From assembly GCA_037367355.1 (NCBI GenBank), contig CM074696.1, positions 682,001-746,000 of the forward strand: DNA of 64,000 bases, written 5' to 3'. Below the pieces are notes generated by a model. The model worked only from the letters and a program-made list of their open reading frames with translations, made no database searches and had not been told where the DNA came from. Made by a program: the position numbers and the translations under genes. Origin of the DNA: Neoscytalidium dimidiatum. Lineage: Eukaryota > Ascomycota > Dothideomycetes > Botryosphaeriales > Botryosphaeriaceae. Positions 37,662 through 50,162 of the stretch are shown here, in pieces; position 1 is the first letter of the stretch, and each line of letters opens with the position of its first letter.

Positions 37662-40600
37662 GGCGATGGCTGGGCTGCGGAGGGCGTAGTGAGTAGTTGC
37701 GGCTCAGGTGGTGCGCATAAGGTGAAGCTGGCGGTCGTGGTAGGGCCGCGCTGGCGCTGGCTGCTGGCGAGCTCGGTCTGGGGACTGGAGCGGCTGGGGC
37801 TGGTTTCGCGGCGCAGCGGGCGCGTGCGAGGAGCGGGAAGGTTGGCGCGGAGGGTCGACACGTGGTGGGAGCGGATGCGTCAATCCTGGGGTGGTCGTGG
37901 TTGAGGGCAGCAGCGATAAAGATAGTGATAGGTATGTGGAATTGCGGCCTGAACCAGGACGGCGGAGGGGCTTGGAGCGGCTGTTGCGAGGGCTGGGCGG
38001 GTGAGAGCGAGGGAGCAACAGGATCAAGGACGCCTGAGACCAAGGACGCTCGCTCGGCGGGTATGCGGCTCGCGCTGCAGGACGCCGGGTGCGAAGCGCT
38101 GGCGCTGAGGCGATGCGTTGGGCAGACAGGACTGAGGACTGAGGACGAGAGGGCGACACGCCGCGTCAGGTTGCTGTCCTGCTCCAGCTCCCAGCTCCCA
38201 GCTCCAGCTGGCGCAGGTCCCAGGCCTCAGGCTCCCTCCAGCTTCAGGCTCGCTCTCAGCCTGGCCCGGCTTGCCTACCTGCCTGCCTGCCTGCCAACCA
38301 CATACGCAACCATCCACCGTTCAGCGCTCGCCCACGCCGAACGCGCAAGCCCAGCCAGGAATCCGCCAGCTTGCCCGGCCTGCACATAAATAATTCCACA
38401 CGCGCACGCCAGGGCCACGACTGCTATCCGCGCCCGCTTGCTCCCCAGCATCCGCTCCGTTCGTCGTCGCCGTCTCCGTCACTGTTCCCGTCCTCGGCCA
38501 TCGTCGTCATCGCTGGCGCACAGGCTGGAGGCGCCCTGGCGCGCACATGCCCGGCGCGCGAAACGGCGGCCGGCGCTGCACAAAGCGACCGCGCGCCTTT
38601 GTGCCAGGACTTTCGACGCAGCGCGCAGCAGCCGCCCTGTCTAGACCATCACGAGACAGCACGCTGCCCTCAGCCCACGCCTGCTGCCGTGAGACTGGTC
38701 GACTCGACTGAATTATCCGAGATGATCGCAGTTTCCTAAGATTGAAAAGGGACTGCCAACGCCAGCCTTGCGTCATCCTCCGCGCTGTCTGCGTCCGGTG
38801 AGCCTCGCATCCTCGGTCCCTCTGACAACCCGCCGCAACTGGCAAGACGCCGTGCCAGGCAAAGGTCGCGCCGGCTTTTTGCCTTTGTGGGTAGGTGGAT
38901 TTGCTGAGGGCCTCCAGCGCGCCGCGACACCCTCCAGGGGGGAGGAAAGCTTGTTGATGGGCGGACGCTTCGTGTTCGTCTGTCTCGGCTGCCGTTGTTC
39001 GTGAAGATTCTCACCGAAAACAGACTCTTTTCGTATCTTTGACTTAGCTTCCAATCTTGCTACTCGAGCGATGTGCGTTCAGCGCCAAACGGCCTCCAAT
39101 CAAGCCTCTGTAACCCTCGCTGCCCCAGGTCCTTCTGCGCCTCGTTCCAGAGCCGGGGCCTCACGGCAACCGAGGCGCGCTTGTAACGCCGTCAACACCT
39201 ATCCGAGAACCACAATTGCGGAGCTGCGACCTCTCCGCGCGTCTAAAACCCGCTTGCTGTGCATATCATCAATTTTTTTTTAGGGACAGCAGTGATGCAG
39301 GTACCGTGTAACCCTGTCTAGCTTCACGCTCCTTTCCCGTCGCCCTCGGTCATTAGCCAAAATGTGGGCTGTCGCCAAGGCGAGCCGGCATGATACTACT
39401 CGGAATGCTGAAGGCGCCCCGGGTGTTGAGATGTGACAAGCATTGCCTATGAGACGCAGTCAAATCTTGATACAGGCAATCTTTCATCCCGTGTTTCGAG
39501 CTTGGTCTATAATCCTCCAGAGTCTACGATGCGTGAGATGCTAGACACCGTGTTGTTCCCTCCCGGCCATAACAAAGGCGCTGCCGCACCAAGTACCTGT
39601 TCGCAATTGGATGAAATAATCTATCTCGGAATACCAATTCCTGCGTATTCATCGATAACTCTTATATCTGAATTATCCGCATGGGTCATGAATGCTTAAG
39701 GTGATTTACGCCTAAATGGAAGAGAAGGGCGGGCGTCATGTGACTTCGACTTCCACTCCAGCTATTAAACTGCTAGGTGTACCATCTTCCAATCTTCGAC
39801 TCGAATCCGTCTAATGCGAATAATTACAGTTCTTCCTACACCTTATCCTCCTCCTTGAGGTAGATATGACGATCTACTCGGATCATTATTCGTCCCTTTA
39901 ATAGGATGCCCGTTGCGCCTACAGCATCAGAAAAAGGCCTCCTGCTATTATAGAACTATCCAGTCGGACTTGAAAGACTTGACTATCTATGTGCCTTGCA
40001 TTTGGCAATTTTTTTTGAATTTGGCAAATGGATAACCAACGGGTTCAATATCTCACTAAGTCTGTCTCATTCCAAGTACCGCTCCTTCTCGCAACAGACC
40101 ATTGTTTTACCTTGTCTAAGATCTTTAGCATGGTTGTGTCTTCTTGTCCTGAATGTTACGATCATTGCACTGACGTACACACAAGAGCACACCAATTTCT
40201 TTAGTAGGAAAGCTCGTCTTATATTTTCTTTTCTCCTCTTCCCTGTTCTTTCGCTGTGATCAGCTGGGTTTTGGAGCTATACAGGTGGGTAACTCCGCGG
40301 ACAGCGCTAAACACATCGCATCCACGAGCTTTCACGAAGGCAGCAGCCTTCCAGTTCTGAATCTCCAATATCCTAAAGCTCGAATAAAAGGCTGAAACAG
40401 TCTTTTAGAGATGAATACTGCTGACCACATTGGATAGTTCCTTTCAATATATCTTCAAGACTCTCACGCGGCATTGTTTCTTATCGCCAATTATCTCCTA
40501 CGATGCCCGAACTTACAATGGAGAGATCTCGTTTTCGATAGTGTCTGCTCTTCCAGATCATTCGATCTATCTGGGCACGGCCGTACCTCTGGATCTCGTA

Positions 40601-42224
40601 ATGTCCCCGAGACTTCCGCGCTGAGTCGCCTTAGGCTTTTTTGGGCACCTACATGGATGTGCACCAGCAAAAAGGTGTCAATAAAATTTCCCAGATGCAA
40701 TGATCGGATAACAATCTTCGCTACGTGTAGTAGCAAGTGGTGCTCTTGCTGGCAGCATCCAGTTTGACTATGGTTGGGACACCAAATCGACACGCTTCCA
40801 AAGATGTTGATCGGCTCCATAGCACATCACATTACAAGCGCATATTGATCACCGAAAGGGTAGCATTTCATCTTGTTACGGTACTCCCTTACAATGAAAT
40901 ACTTTACCAATGGTAATCACAGCTTTGCAGTCGGAGACATGATTTTGTGCTCTCGGATACGCTGTCAAGAAGCCTTGAATAAAGGTCTGCTGTCGGATGA
41001 AGCAAGAATTATTGATAAACTCATCAAGAACTCAATCGTTGATTCAAATTCCCGCTATAGAGCAGAGAGCCTCATAATATAATCCTCTGCCTCTACCAAT
41101 GACATCATTTACAGATTTACTTGTGTGATCAACGACGACAACATGCAACCGATCATTCTACAAATCTACAAACCTACAAAGACAGGACGTTGGCCGATTT
41201 ACCGCTCCGAAATCAGCGCACGTTTGTAAGAATCTCCTATCTAGAGATTAGGTATTCCTACTTGCAATACGGTATGCGCGGAGAGCCTCACCCTACATGG
41301 ACCAAGTATCGGTGTTTCGTAAATAAGTGTTATGACTGATGTCACCTTCGACTTTATCTCACCAAAAATACTACGCTCCATCAGTTCGGACAGGCCAATC
41401 CTGTATGCGCTCGTCAGTGACACCGAGAACGTAACAGTGGCTAGCCAGCGGCAGGAGGAGGCTAGCCGGCTAGTTCTGCCGGATTGGCAAACTAGGACGG
41501 AGCTCGGGCGGAGTTTCTTAGGGGCGAAGAGGATCTACGAGAAGTGATTAGGAATTCTGCCGCCGGAGGTGGAGGGCGAGCATTAGAGTTTGATCGGGTA
41601 CGAAATAATGCATTGGGTGTATGTAACCAGAATGAAGGACACTGGGAATTCAAGAGTGTATCTGAGAGCTCGCAGAGCTAGAGGTTTTATAATAGGGAAC
41701 GTAAATGCAACACTCTTGTGTAGCAGAAACACCACTATGAATACAGAGTTACAAACGATCTTCGACTATATTCTATTTCCTTGAGGATATATTCCTATGG
41801 TATTTCGATGGCCGGTTTGGTGGAAGTATCTCAAAGAAATGTGGTCCCAGAATAAGTTTTACGCGCGTTGGTTTTGATAGGTTCTCCCGACTGACGAAAG
41901 TCTTGGAGTCCGTGCATGCCGAGCTGAGCGGGACACCTGCGGAATATTCCCCCGGCCAGGTACGAAGTCATGCGCGATCCGGAGGAACTGTCCATCCGAT
42001 TCGGTCAACTGTACGATGAGATTGTGCCGTGTCCGAATAGTGGCTGGTTTTTGAGTTTCAAGACGGTAGCTTTAGGTTTTAGGTGCCGCGCTCGATAAGT
42101 AAATGCCATCTCGTTACTTGAGCAGTCACGACAACTGCCCAACGACGAGGTCTTGTGAACAAGAGTAAACTGCCATCGAGACTACTACCCAGCATTCAGA
42201 TCGCATCCCTATCTCGAAGTGACG
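37662..42224. other. 4.5-kb gene-poor region
   Basis: 37.66-39.2 kb is GC-rich and low complexity (CAGCTCC-like repeats near 38180-38215, TGCC repeats near 38278-38292), probably the YAK1 promoter and long 5' UTR. From about 39.3 kb the sequence becomes AT-richer with no supported gene. Short coding-like patches occur at 41330-41550 and 41885-42000, but they are broken by stops and match nothing I recognise. Confidence 0.55.
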
Positions 42225-45200
42225 ATGAAGTCATTACAAAGGTACGGCGAGACCTAAAACCCCGTTTTCTCAGCCAAGACTAATATTTCCACCCAGAGAC
42301 AGCAAGAAAGATTCATCGAGCAACGGATTGGAGTCGAATAGCGGCTGTGCCTCTGACAATGAAAAAGACGCGAAAGAGAATAGAGTCTCTGGAGAAGATC
42401 TCTTTCCAACGATCACTCCAGAAGGTGAAAGCCAGCTCCGTGAGCTTGCACGCATTTCCTCGCGGCTGCACGATGATACCCAGGGAGAATCAAGACTCTC
42501 AACATCCCGCTCTTCTCTAGATACCTTTAGGGACGCCCATCATCACCCAATGGTACTTGACCCTGACAGCGATAAATTCGATCTGCCATCTTGGTTTCGA
42601 TTCGTCATATCTGCCGGCCACAGAAGGGGGCTGAGCCAACCGAGAATCGGCATAACCTTCCGAAACCTCGATGTGTACGGTTCTGGGTCAACTCTATTGT
42701 TCCAACACACGGTGGCTTCTTCGATACTTGCCGCCTTACCCATAGGCACCTCTGGAGCGCTCAAGCAGCATCAGACGCCAATATTACACAACATGAATGG
42801 TACTGTTGATAACGGAGAGCTACTCCTGGTTCTTGGTCGACCCGGGAGTGGATGCTCCACGCTGCTGAAGACCATCACTGGCGTGACTGAAGGCTTGAAG
42901 CTCGGTGAGAGAGCTGTCTTGGAGTATAAAGGAGTCCCGCAGAAGACCATGGTCAAGCAGTTTCAAGGCGAGATTCTCTACAACCAGGAAGTTGATCGGC
43001 ATTTCCCACATCTGACAGTTGGACAAACGCTCGAAATGGCAGCCAGCTATCGTGCGCCAGCAGAACCCTGGAATGGTATGACCCGCGTCGAATGGACTGC
43101 ATACATCGCGAAGGTCGTCATGGCTGTCTTCGGGCTAAGTCACACCTACAACACTAAGGTCGGCAATGATTTCTTACGTGGTGTTTCTGGAGGAGAGAGA
43201 AAGCGTGTCAGCATTGCCGAGATGGCCATTGCAGGCTCGCATATGGCGGCCTGGGACAACAGCACAAGAGGTCTTGACTCCGCAACAGCCTTGGAGTTTG
43301 TTAAGGCCATCAAAACATACGCTGTCCTGGCAAAGACGGTCCATATCGCAGCGCTTTATCAGGCTAGTGAGGCAATCTACCAACTGTTCGACAAAGTGAC
43401 CGTCCTATATGAAGGACGTCAGATTTTCTTCGGGTCAACCGCACGAGCACGAAGCTACTTCGAAGAGATGGGGTGGCTTTGCCCTCCCCGCCAGACAACA
43501 GCAGACTTTCTCACTGCCATCACGAATCCAACGGAACGTCAGTCAAGGGAAGGAATGACTGATAAAGTACCGCGAACCTCTGAGGAGTTTGAAAAGTACT
43601 GGCTCAACTCTGCAGATTTCCATGCCCTCTCGGAACAGATGGAGCGAGACAAAGCAATTGATGCAGCAAAAACGCTTGCGGACTTGGAAGCATCGAAGCA
43701 CCAGCAACAGTCGAAACACACAAGCCCTAGTTCCCCATATATGATCCCTATCACCACTCAGATTATGCTCAATACGAGGCGAGCTTATCTGAGGGTATGG
43801 CAGGATAAGGCAGCTACAGTTACCACCTGCACTGTCCAAGTCGTCCAAGCTCTAATCGTTGGGTCAATCTTCTACGGAACCAAGGACGCCACGCAAGGCT
43901 TTCGTGCCAAAGCGGCAGCGCTCCTGTTTTCGATTATCGTTAATGCCTTAGTCGCAATAGCAGAGATCCAAAACCTCTACGACCAGCGGCCCATCGTCGA
44001 GAAACACAAGTCATACGCATTCTACCGCCCTTTCACTGAAGCCGTGGGTGGTATCGTAGCCGACATACCTGTAAAGTTCATCATTGGGGTGGCTTTCAAC
44101 GTCACACTATACTTCCTGTCCAGTCTGAGAAGAGAACCTGGGCAGTTCTTCCTTTACTTTTTGGTAACGTACTTGCTCACCATGACTATGACCGCGCTTT
44201 TCCGCTTCATCGCCGCATCGACAAAGACCATCGCGCAGGCTCTGGCTATGGCCGGAGTAACCTTTCTAATTATTTTGACGTACAGTGGGTTCCTCATACC
44301 TGTATCATATATGTGAATCCCTCCCTTACCTCCCTACTGTCGCAATGACTGATGCGATTTCCAGGAAGGACTGGTTCAAATGGCTCCACCGGCTGAATCT
44401 CGTATTTTACGCGTACGAGATGGTCGTTGCCAACGAGTTTCACAACCGAAACTTCACCTGTTCTGACATAATTCCAGCTTACGACAACTTGCAAGGCACC
44501 GAATTTGTCTGCAACTCCCCGGGCGCCATCCCCGGAAGGTGGACCGTCTTAGGCGACGACTTCATCTCCGCCAACTACGACTACTCATATTCACACGTGT
44601 GGCGCAATTTCGGCATCATTTGGGCTTTTCAATTGTTCTTTCTGGCCGCTTATTTCGTCGCGACGGAGTACATCTCTGGCCTCAATACCAAGGCTGAGGC
44701 TCTCGTGTTCCGCCGAAACCACCTGCCTGATGACCTGAAAGGCACAAGCGACCCCGAAGCGCAGGAGAAGAGCCTGCGGCCTCAAATCTCGGCTACACAC
44801 CATGATGAGAGCTTTATTCCGCCGCAGAAGAGCATTTTTACATGGAAGGACGTCGTGTACGACATCAAAATCAAGTCAGAGGAACGGAGACTCCTCGACA
44901 ACGTGTGCGGGTGGGTGAAGCCTGGGACACTGACGGCCCTGATGGGAGCATCTGGCGCCGGAAAGACTACATTACTCGATGTCCTTGCGCAGAGGATCTC
45001 CGTCGGCGTCGTTTCCGGGTCCATGATGGTCGATGGGAAGCCTCTTGACCCCAGCTTTCAAAGAAAAACGGGTTACGTGCAGCAGCAGGGTGAGTTTAGA
45101 CTCCATACCAGGTGACATGCTTCTGCGGCACGATGTTTACATGTCCTAGATCTACACTTGGGCACGGCGACGGTACGCGAGAGTCTCCGCTTCAGTGCGC

Positions 45201-46903
45201 TCATGCGGCAGCCCAAGTCGGTTCCTGTCGAAGAGAAGTATGCCTACGTGGAGAACGTTATCAAGACTCTCGGAATGGAATCATTTGCGGAGGCTGTCGT
45301 CGGCCACCCCGGAGAGGGCCTTAACGTTGAGCAACGTAAACGATTGACAGTTGGCGTTGAGTTGGCCGCGAAACCGGACCTGTTGCTGTTCTTGGACGAG
45401 CCGACAAGCGGCCTGGATTCGCAGAGCTCCTGGGAGATTGGCGCCCTGCTCCGCAAGTTGGCGAGCGGTGGCCAAGCAGTGCTCTGCACGATCCATCAAC
45501 CCAGCGCGGTGCTCTTTCAGCAGTTCGACCGCCTCCTATTCCTTGCCCCGGGCGGTCGTACGGTCTATTTTGGAGAGATTGGAAATAATAGTGAGACTAT
45601 GCTGAATTATTTCGAAAGGAACGGGGCGAGGAAATGCGATCCGACCGAGAATCCAGCTGAGTATGAAAGACAATCCGCTCACTCGAGCATCAAGGCTGAC
45701 TATGCGTAGGTATATGCTCGAAATCGTCGGAGCAGGCCCCAGAGGTTCTTCTGCAAATGACTGGCCGGAAGTTTGGAAGCGCAGCGCTGAAAACAACTCT
45801 GTCCAACAAGAACTGGGTGAACTCATGCAACAGCGTAGTACAACCACCACAGAACCTGTCGACGTCGCCTCGCAGACCGAGTTCGCAATGCCGTTCTCAT
45901 TTCAACTGTATCTCGTAACCCACCGTGTTTTTCAACAGTACTGGCGCACGCCGGCATACATCTGGTCGAAGATTGCGCTGGGGACCATGTCTGGCCTGTT
46001 CATTGGCTTCTCGTTCTATAATGCGGATCATTCGGTCCGTGGGACAGAGAGTCTGATATTCAGTTTGTTCACTGTCACTTCTCTCTTGGCAACACTGGCC
46101 CAGCAGGTGAGAAGACGCACTTCCCTGCATCACTGACGAAAGCTTGTGCTGACGCAACCTCGAAGGTGTTCCCAATGTTCGTCTCTCAGCGTAGCCTCTA
46201 CGAGGTGCGAGAACGGCCAGCCAAGGCCTACTCATGGAAAGCGTTCATGATAGCCAACATCATCGTAGAGATCCCCTACCAGGTCTTGAACGGCGTGATC
46301 GTCTGGGCGACCTTTTACTACCCAATCAACGGCGTGCAGTCGTCCGCCCGCCAGCTCACCGTACTCGCCTTCACTGTCCAGTTCTTCATCTACTCGAGCT
46401 CCTTCGCGCACCTCGTCATCGCCGCCATGCCGGACGCGGAGTCTGCCAGCCACATCCTCACGCTGCTTTTCGTCCTCATCTTCACCTTCAACGGCGTCAT
46501 GCAGCCGCCCGACGCGCTGCCCGGCTTCTGGGTGTTCATGTGGCGCGTCTCCCCACTCGGGTACTGGATCAACGGCGTGGTCGGCACCATCGCGCACGAC
46601 CGCCCTATCGAGTGTTCGCGCACCGAGATGAGCGTGTTCGACCCGCCGGCCGGCCAGACGTGCGGTCAGTATCTCGATGCCTATCTGCAACGGAGCCCCG
46701 GCCGGCTGGCCAATCCGAACGCCACGGCCGGGTGCGAGTACTGCCCTTTTACGTTCGCGGATCAGTACATCAGTGTGTTCAAGGTCGATTGGGGAGACAG
46801 GTGGCGCAATTTCGGAATCGTCTGGGTGTACGTTGCGTTCAACATTGCCGCAGCTACCCTGTTGTACTACGTTTTTAGAGTTAAGAAGTGGAGGCGTGGC
46901 TAG
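42225..46903 (+). CDS. PDR-type ABC transporter (ABCG full transporter)
   Basis: Plasma-membrane drug or metabolite efflux pump. Exons 42225-42241, 42297-44312, 44365-45089, 45150-45660, 45710-46106 and 46166-46903 give 1,467 residues in the reverse layout (NBD-TMD)x2. NBD1 has the degenerate Walker [10 protein letters not shown] (Cys for Lys, usual in PDR pumps), signature [13 protein letters not shown] and Walker [17 protein letters not shown]2 has Walker [10 protein letters not shown], the degenerate signature [14 protein letters not shown] and [15 protein letters not shown]1 includes the PDR motif YSGFLIPV and TMD2 includes [16 protein letters not shown] 17-base first coding exon (ATG at 42225) is inferred: the frame is open back to a CAG acceptor at 42296, and a 55-base intron with a GACTAAT branch joins it to that ATG. 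Otherwise the first ATG falls after the N-terminal tail. Tail-to-tail with the FAD oxidoreductase. Confidence 0.95.
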
Positions 46904-47242
46904 ATATTAGATGACTGGGCGGATTCGTTTTGTCTGCGCCCGGCTCATTCGCTTTCTTTGGTGTCTTTGTGATTGGCAAGTTAGAGCTTGTCCACAATTG
47001 GAGCAGGAAGCTAGTTGTTATTCTTCCTTGCTGGTTAGTTTACGGAAATTCTTCAACCGACGGTTCGTTCCCCCCGCAGATAACATGAGAGATATGAACG
47101 TGCGCCCGAAGGGAGACAAGAAACATTAAATATTACTCTCTAATATGTATATAGTAAGCCTACACTATAATTTATATCAAGTTCAGTCGGCATATCATCT
47201 CCTAGAGCAGATAAAGCAAGACTCCATGCTCAATACTCGAAA
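46904..47242. other. Short convergent spacer
   Basis: 339 AT-rich bases between the 3' ends of the ABC transporter and FAD oxidoreductase genes; terminator and polyadenylation territory, with TATATAGTA-like stretches near 47145. Confidence 0.5.
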
Positions 47243-48882
47243 TCAGGCGTCATACTCCCCAGAGTAAGCCTTCGAGAACTTCCAACCGCCAGGCATCAAA
47301 TTGGTGAACACGAGACCCGGATCATACTTATCACGAACCTCCTTCATCCGAGCCAACGACGCGTTCCCGTAACCCTCAAACACAGGTTGCGTGTGGTCCG
47401 CATGATTGATGTGAACAAACGGATGGCGTACATCGTCGAGGCGGCCAAGGTTCTCCTCGATCCGCGCATGCACGCGGTCGAAGAAGGCGGCCATGCGCTC
47501 GTCGTCCGCCGGGTCCGGCCATGCGTGGACCTCCTGCATCCAGACGTACGGCGCGCCCGCCGGATCCAGGCTGGCGGCGTCCCCGCCGTTCCTCCGCGAG
47601 GCCTCGGCGTGGGAGGCGGAGATGGGCATGCAGCGCAGGCTGGCGACGAAGGTCTGGACGGCGCCGGAGAGCTCGGTGGCGACGAGGTCGTAGAAGGTGT
47701 CGTGGATGATCTGCATCGCCTCCCTGTTCGCGCGGATGGTGTGCAGGTAGAAGCGGTTGCGGAGGCCGAAGGTGACGTTGCCGATCTGGTCGGCTTCTTG
47801 CAGGAAGCTCGTCAGCCCCGGGCGGGTCTGGAAGCTTGAGGAGTTGGATGCGAGGCGGGTCGTGAAGTTGGACAGCGAGGCTGGGTGGCTGTTGTTTGCT
47901 GTTGTGGAATAGCATGGCATTGTAGTCTATCCGTTGGGTCTGGGGGTTCCAGAAGGAGCCGGCCTCGATGGAGGACTTGACGTCCGAGATCCCGTCAAGA
48001 GCGTAATCGTGCACGGCGTCGAGCCATTGTTCACCTGTGACACTGCTGGCATAGTTGACATACCCAAGCGATACAGCCGGGAGCGGGATGGTTCGGAGGT
48101 GGAAGGCAGTAACGATAGCAAAGGAGTTTCCACCGCCGCGGAGCGCCCAGTATAGATCCGCATGCTCATTGTCGTATCTCGCAGAAATGATCTGCCCACT
48201 TGCAAGGACACACTACAGCGGTCAGCTTCCAGCGTCCACAGGCCGCCATGGCGTACTCACGTCGTACTGTTCAACGTTGGCAGACGCCCACCCGTATTCG
48301 TTGCTCAAGAAGGAGATGCCGCCGCCCAAGAGGAATCCCGAAACGCCGACCAAACCAATTCGACCAGCGACGACCGTGAGGCCGTACGATGCCAAGTACC
48401 TGAAGACATCGCCCCACCTGTTGCCAGCTCCGACCTTAATAGTCGATTTATCCGCGGACAGCTCCAACTGGGTGAATTGTTCACTAGTAACCAGTACGCC
48501 AGTGGAATTGATGTTGGCAGCATCACTAACGGGCATGTGGCCTGCTCCACGGAGGGCGAATGGGGGACCAACTGCCACCAAGGTGTTCAAGACGCTCGAC
48601 AGCTCTTCCACACTGGCTGGCGAGACGATACAGGCTGGCCCCATTTTTGCTAAGCCGGTGAAGTAGTCTTTTAATGTCAGAAAGAGTCCTTTCATCACCT
48701 TGAACGGACCACTGACCTTGGTTGATGGCATTATATGCCGGGCTGTCCGGCAAATATGTCTGATTCCCCCACTTCTCATGGAAGGCGCTGCAAATCCCTT
48801 GCGCGGGGTGTTGCCAAAGCGCATTACCAAAAGTAGCCGCTGCAATCTCTAAGAGAGAGAGGATAAAATTGGTAGGTGCCAT
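47243..48882 (-). CDS. FAD-linked oxidoreductase (BBE-like), with apparent one-base frameshift
   Basis: Flavin oxidase of the FAD_binding_4/berberine-bridge group, commonly secreted or vesicular and often tied to secondary metabolism. Minus-strand exons are 48882-48717, 48667-48261 and 48212-47243. The N-terminus has a weak signal-like segment. The flavin domain shows MGPACIVSPASVEELS, the RGAGHMP loop with the His expected to bind FAD, and GGGISFLSNEYGWA. The substrate domain follows, and the C-terminal BBE motif reads GYGNASLARMKEVRDKYDPG. In exon 3 the frame shifts at an AAA (plus-strand TTT 47895-47897): both sides match the family, and exon length is one base over a multiple of three. 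Without that base the product is 513 residues, normal for the family. It is a sequencing error or a recently disabled gene. Confidence 0.85.
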
Positions 48883-50162
48883 GGTGAGTAGTGGGAAGAA
48901 TGTTGTCAGTTCGGAGGCGAGAAGGGGACATTGTGGCTTCACTTTTATAAATGCGAGAATGCGATCATTCCTCCCCAAAACTTTTAGCAACACAAGCAGA
49001 AGTCAGCTGCTCGTACAGGAGGATTGTCGCTGCCAAGGGGGCCATGACACGTAGCGAAGAAAGTTTGCGTGATATCGGGCCTCTTTTGGGGCATGCTGAT
49101 GTAGATGCGAAGCGAAAACACATAGACGCCTGCAGGATCAGAAAAATCAACCTTTCCAGGGCTCTTCACGGAGTAGATACTCGCGTCGACACAAACCGTC
49201 CCGCGGCTTGTCCCTGAATCGTCTTGTTTACCGGGACAGCCTTATTGGGCTTTCAGTGGGTCCTCCGAGCCGGATAGTCCGGGATCATATGCAAGGCCTT
49301 CAGCGGGAAACCAAGAAGTTTGCGAGCGCACCAGTCCCCCCTAACATCACGTATAATGCAAAACTTTGAGACTACAATGTTGGAATTAATACAGCCGTTC
49401 AAGAAGTTGACTGCATCCATATCCAGAACTCTCAAAAGTGTCACAACAGTTGCGCCGTCCTTTTGCCTTGGGTGGGAAGGGTGACGAGCAAATGATCATT
49501 CCATAAGATTCGTAATGCAACGAGGCCAACCAAGGTCCGCCGTACCCCACAATACGAGCGGAATCTTGACTCAACGGCTTGGCCTACTTGCCATAACGCG
49601 TTAGACAGACGCCTATTGCGTTCCTGGTCCTGCTCGCAAAATACCTACTTAAACCCAGCTGCAGATATCAATCCCCGAAGTTTTGATAGGAGAAGCCAGA
49701 CACACGCACGTAACCACAATGATTCTCTCCTTCTTCACTACAGCGCACCTGTTCCCGGAAGCCGGAATTCTTAAGACTCGGTTGCGCGGAAAGGCCGTTA
49801 TCCGATGCGGTGCGGACTGGAACCACAGGTGGCTTCTACAGAGCCGAAATTCTTCATCTCATCAAGTGAGCCCGTCAAAAGCCAAATGCTATTCGATCTT
49901 GTCCTGTCAACCTCTCGTACAGGTAGATACATTCATCCACATCATGCTACCGAAAGTCAACGTGAAGATGGAGAAACACGATTCTTGACGGTCACTGGCA
50001 TCGAATCGAGGCATCCTGAAGCTCGAAAGCGTGTAAGTTCATTACATTACGGCCTAAACTACGTCCATGCCACCAACGAACACAACACATCCTCAACATT
50101 TCGCCCCCATTATCTTGATCTTACAGCTACAAGAATATCGACACACACCTCATCCACCCAGC
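48883..50162. other. Intergenic, no gene seen
   Basis: Promoter of the FAD oxidoreductase and 3' flank of the Rds1 gene. Only short frames without resemblance. Confidence 0.5.

Noticed and set aside
41330..42000. Coding-like patches before the ABC transporter
   Set aside because: Frames are broken by several stops and no family could be recognised; too weak for a pseudogene call.
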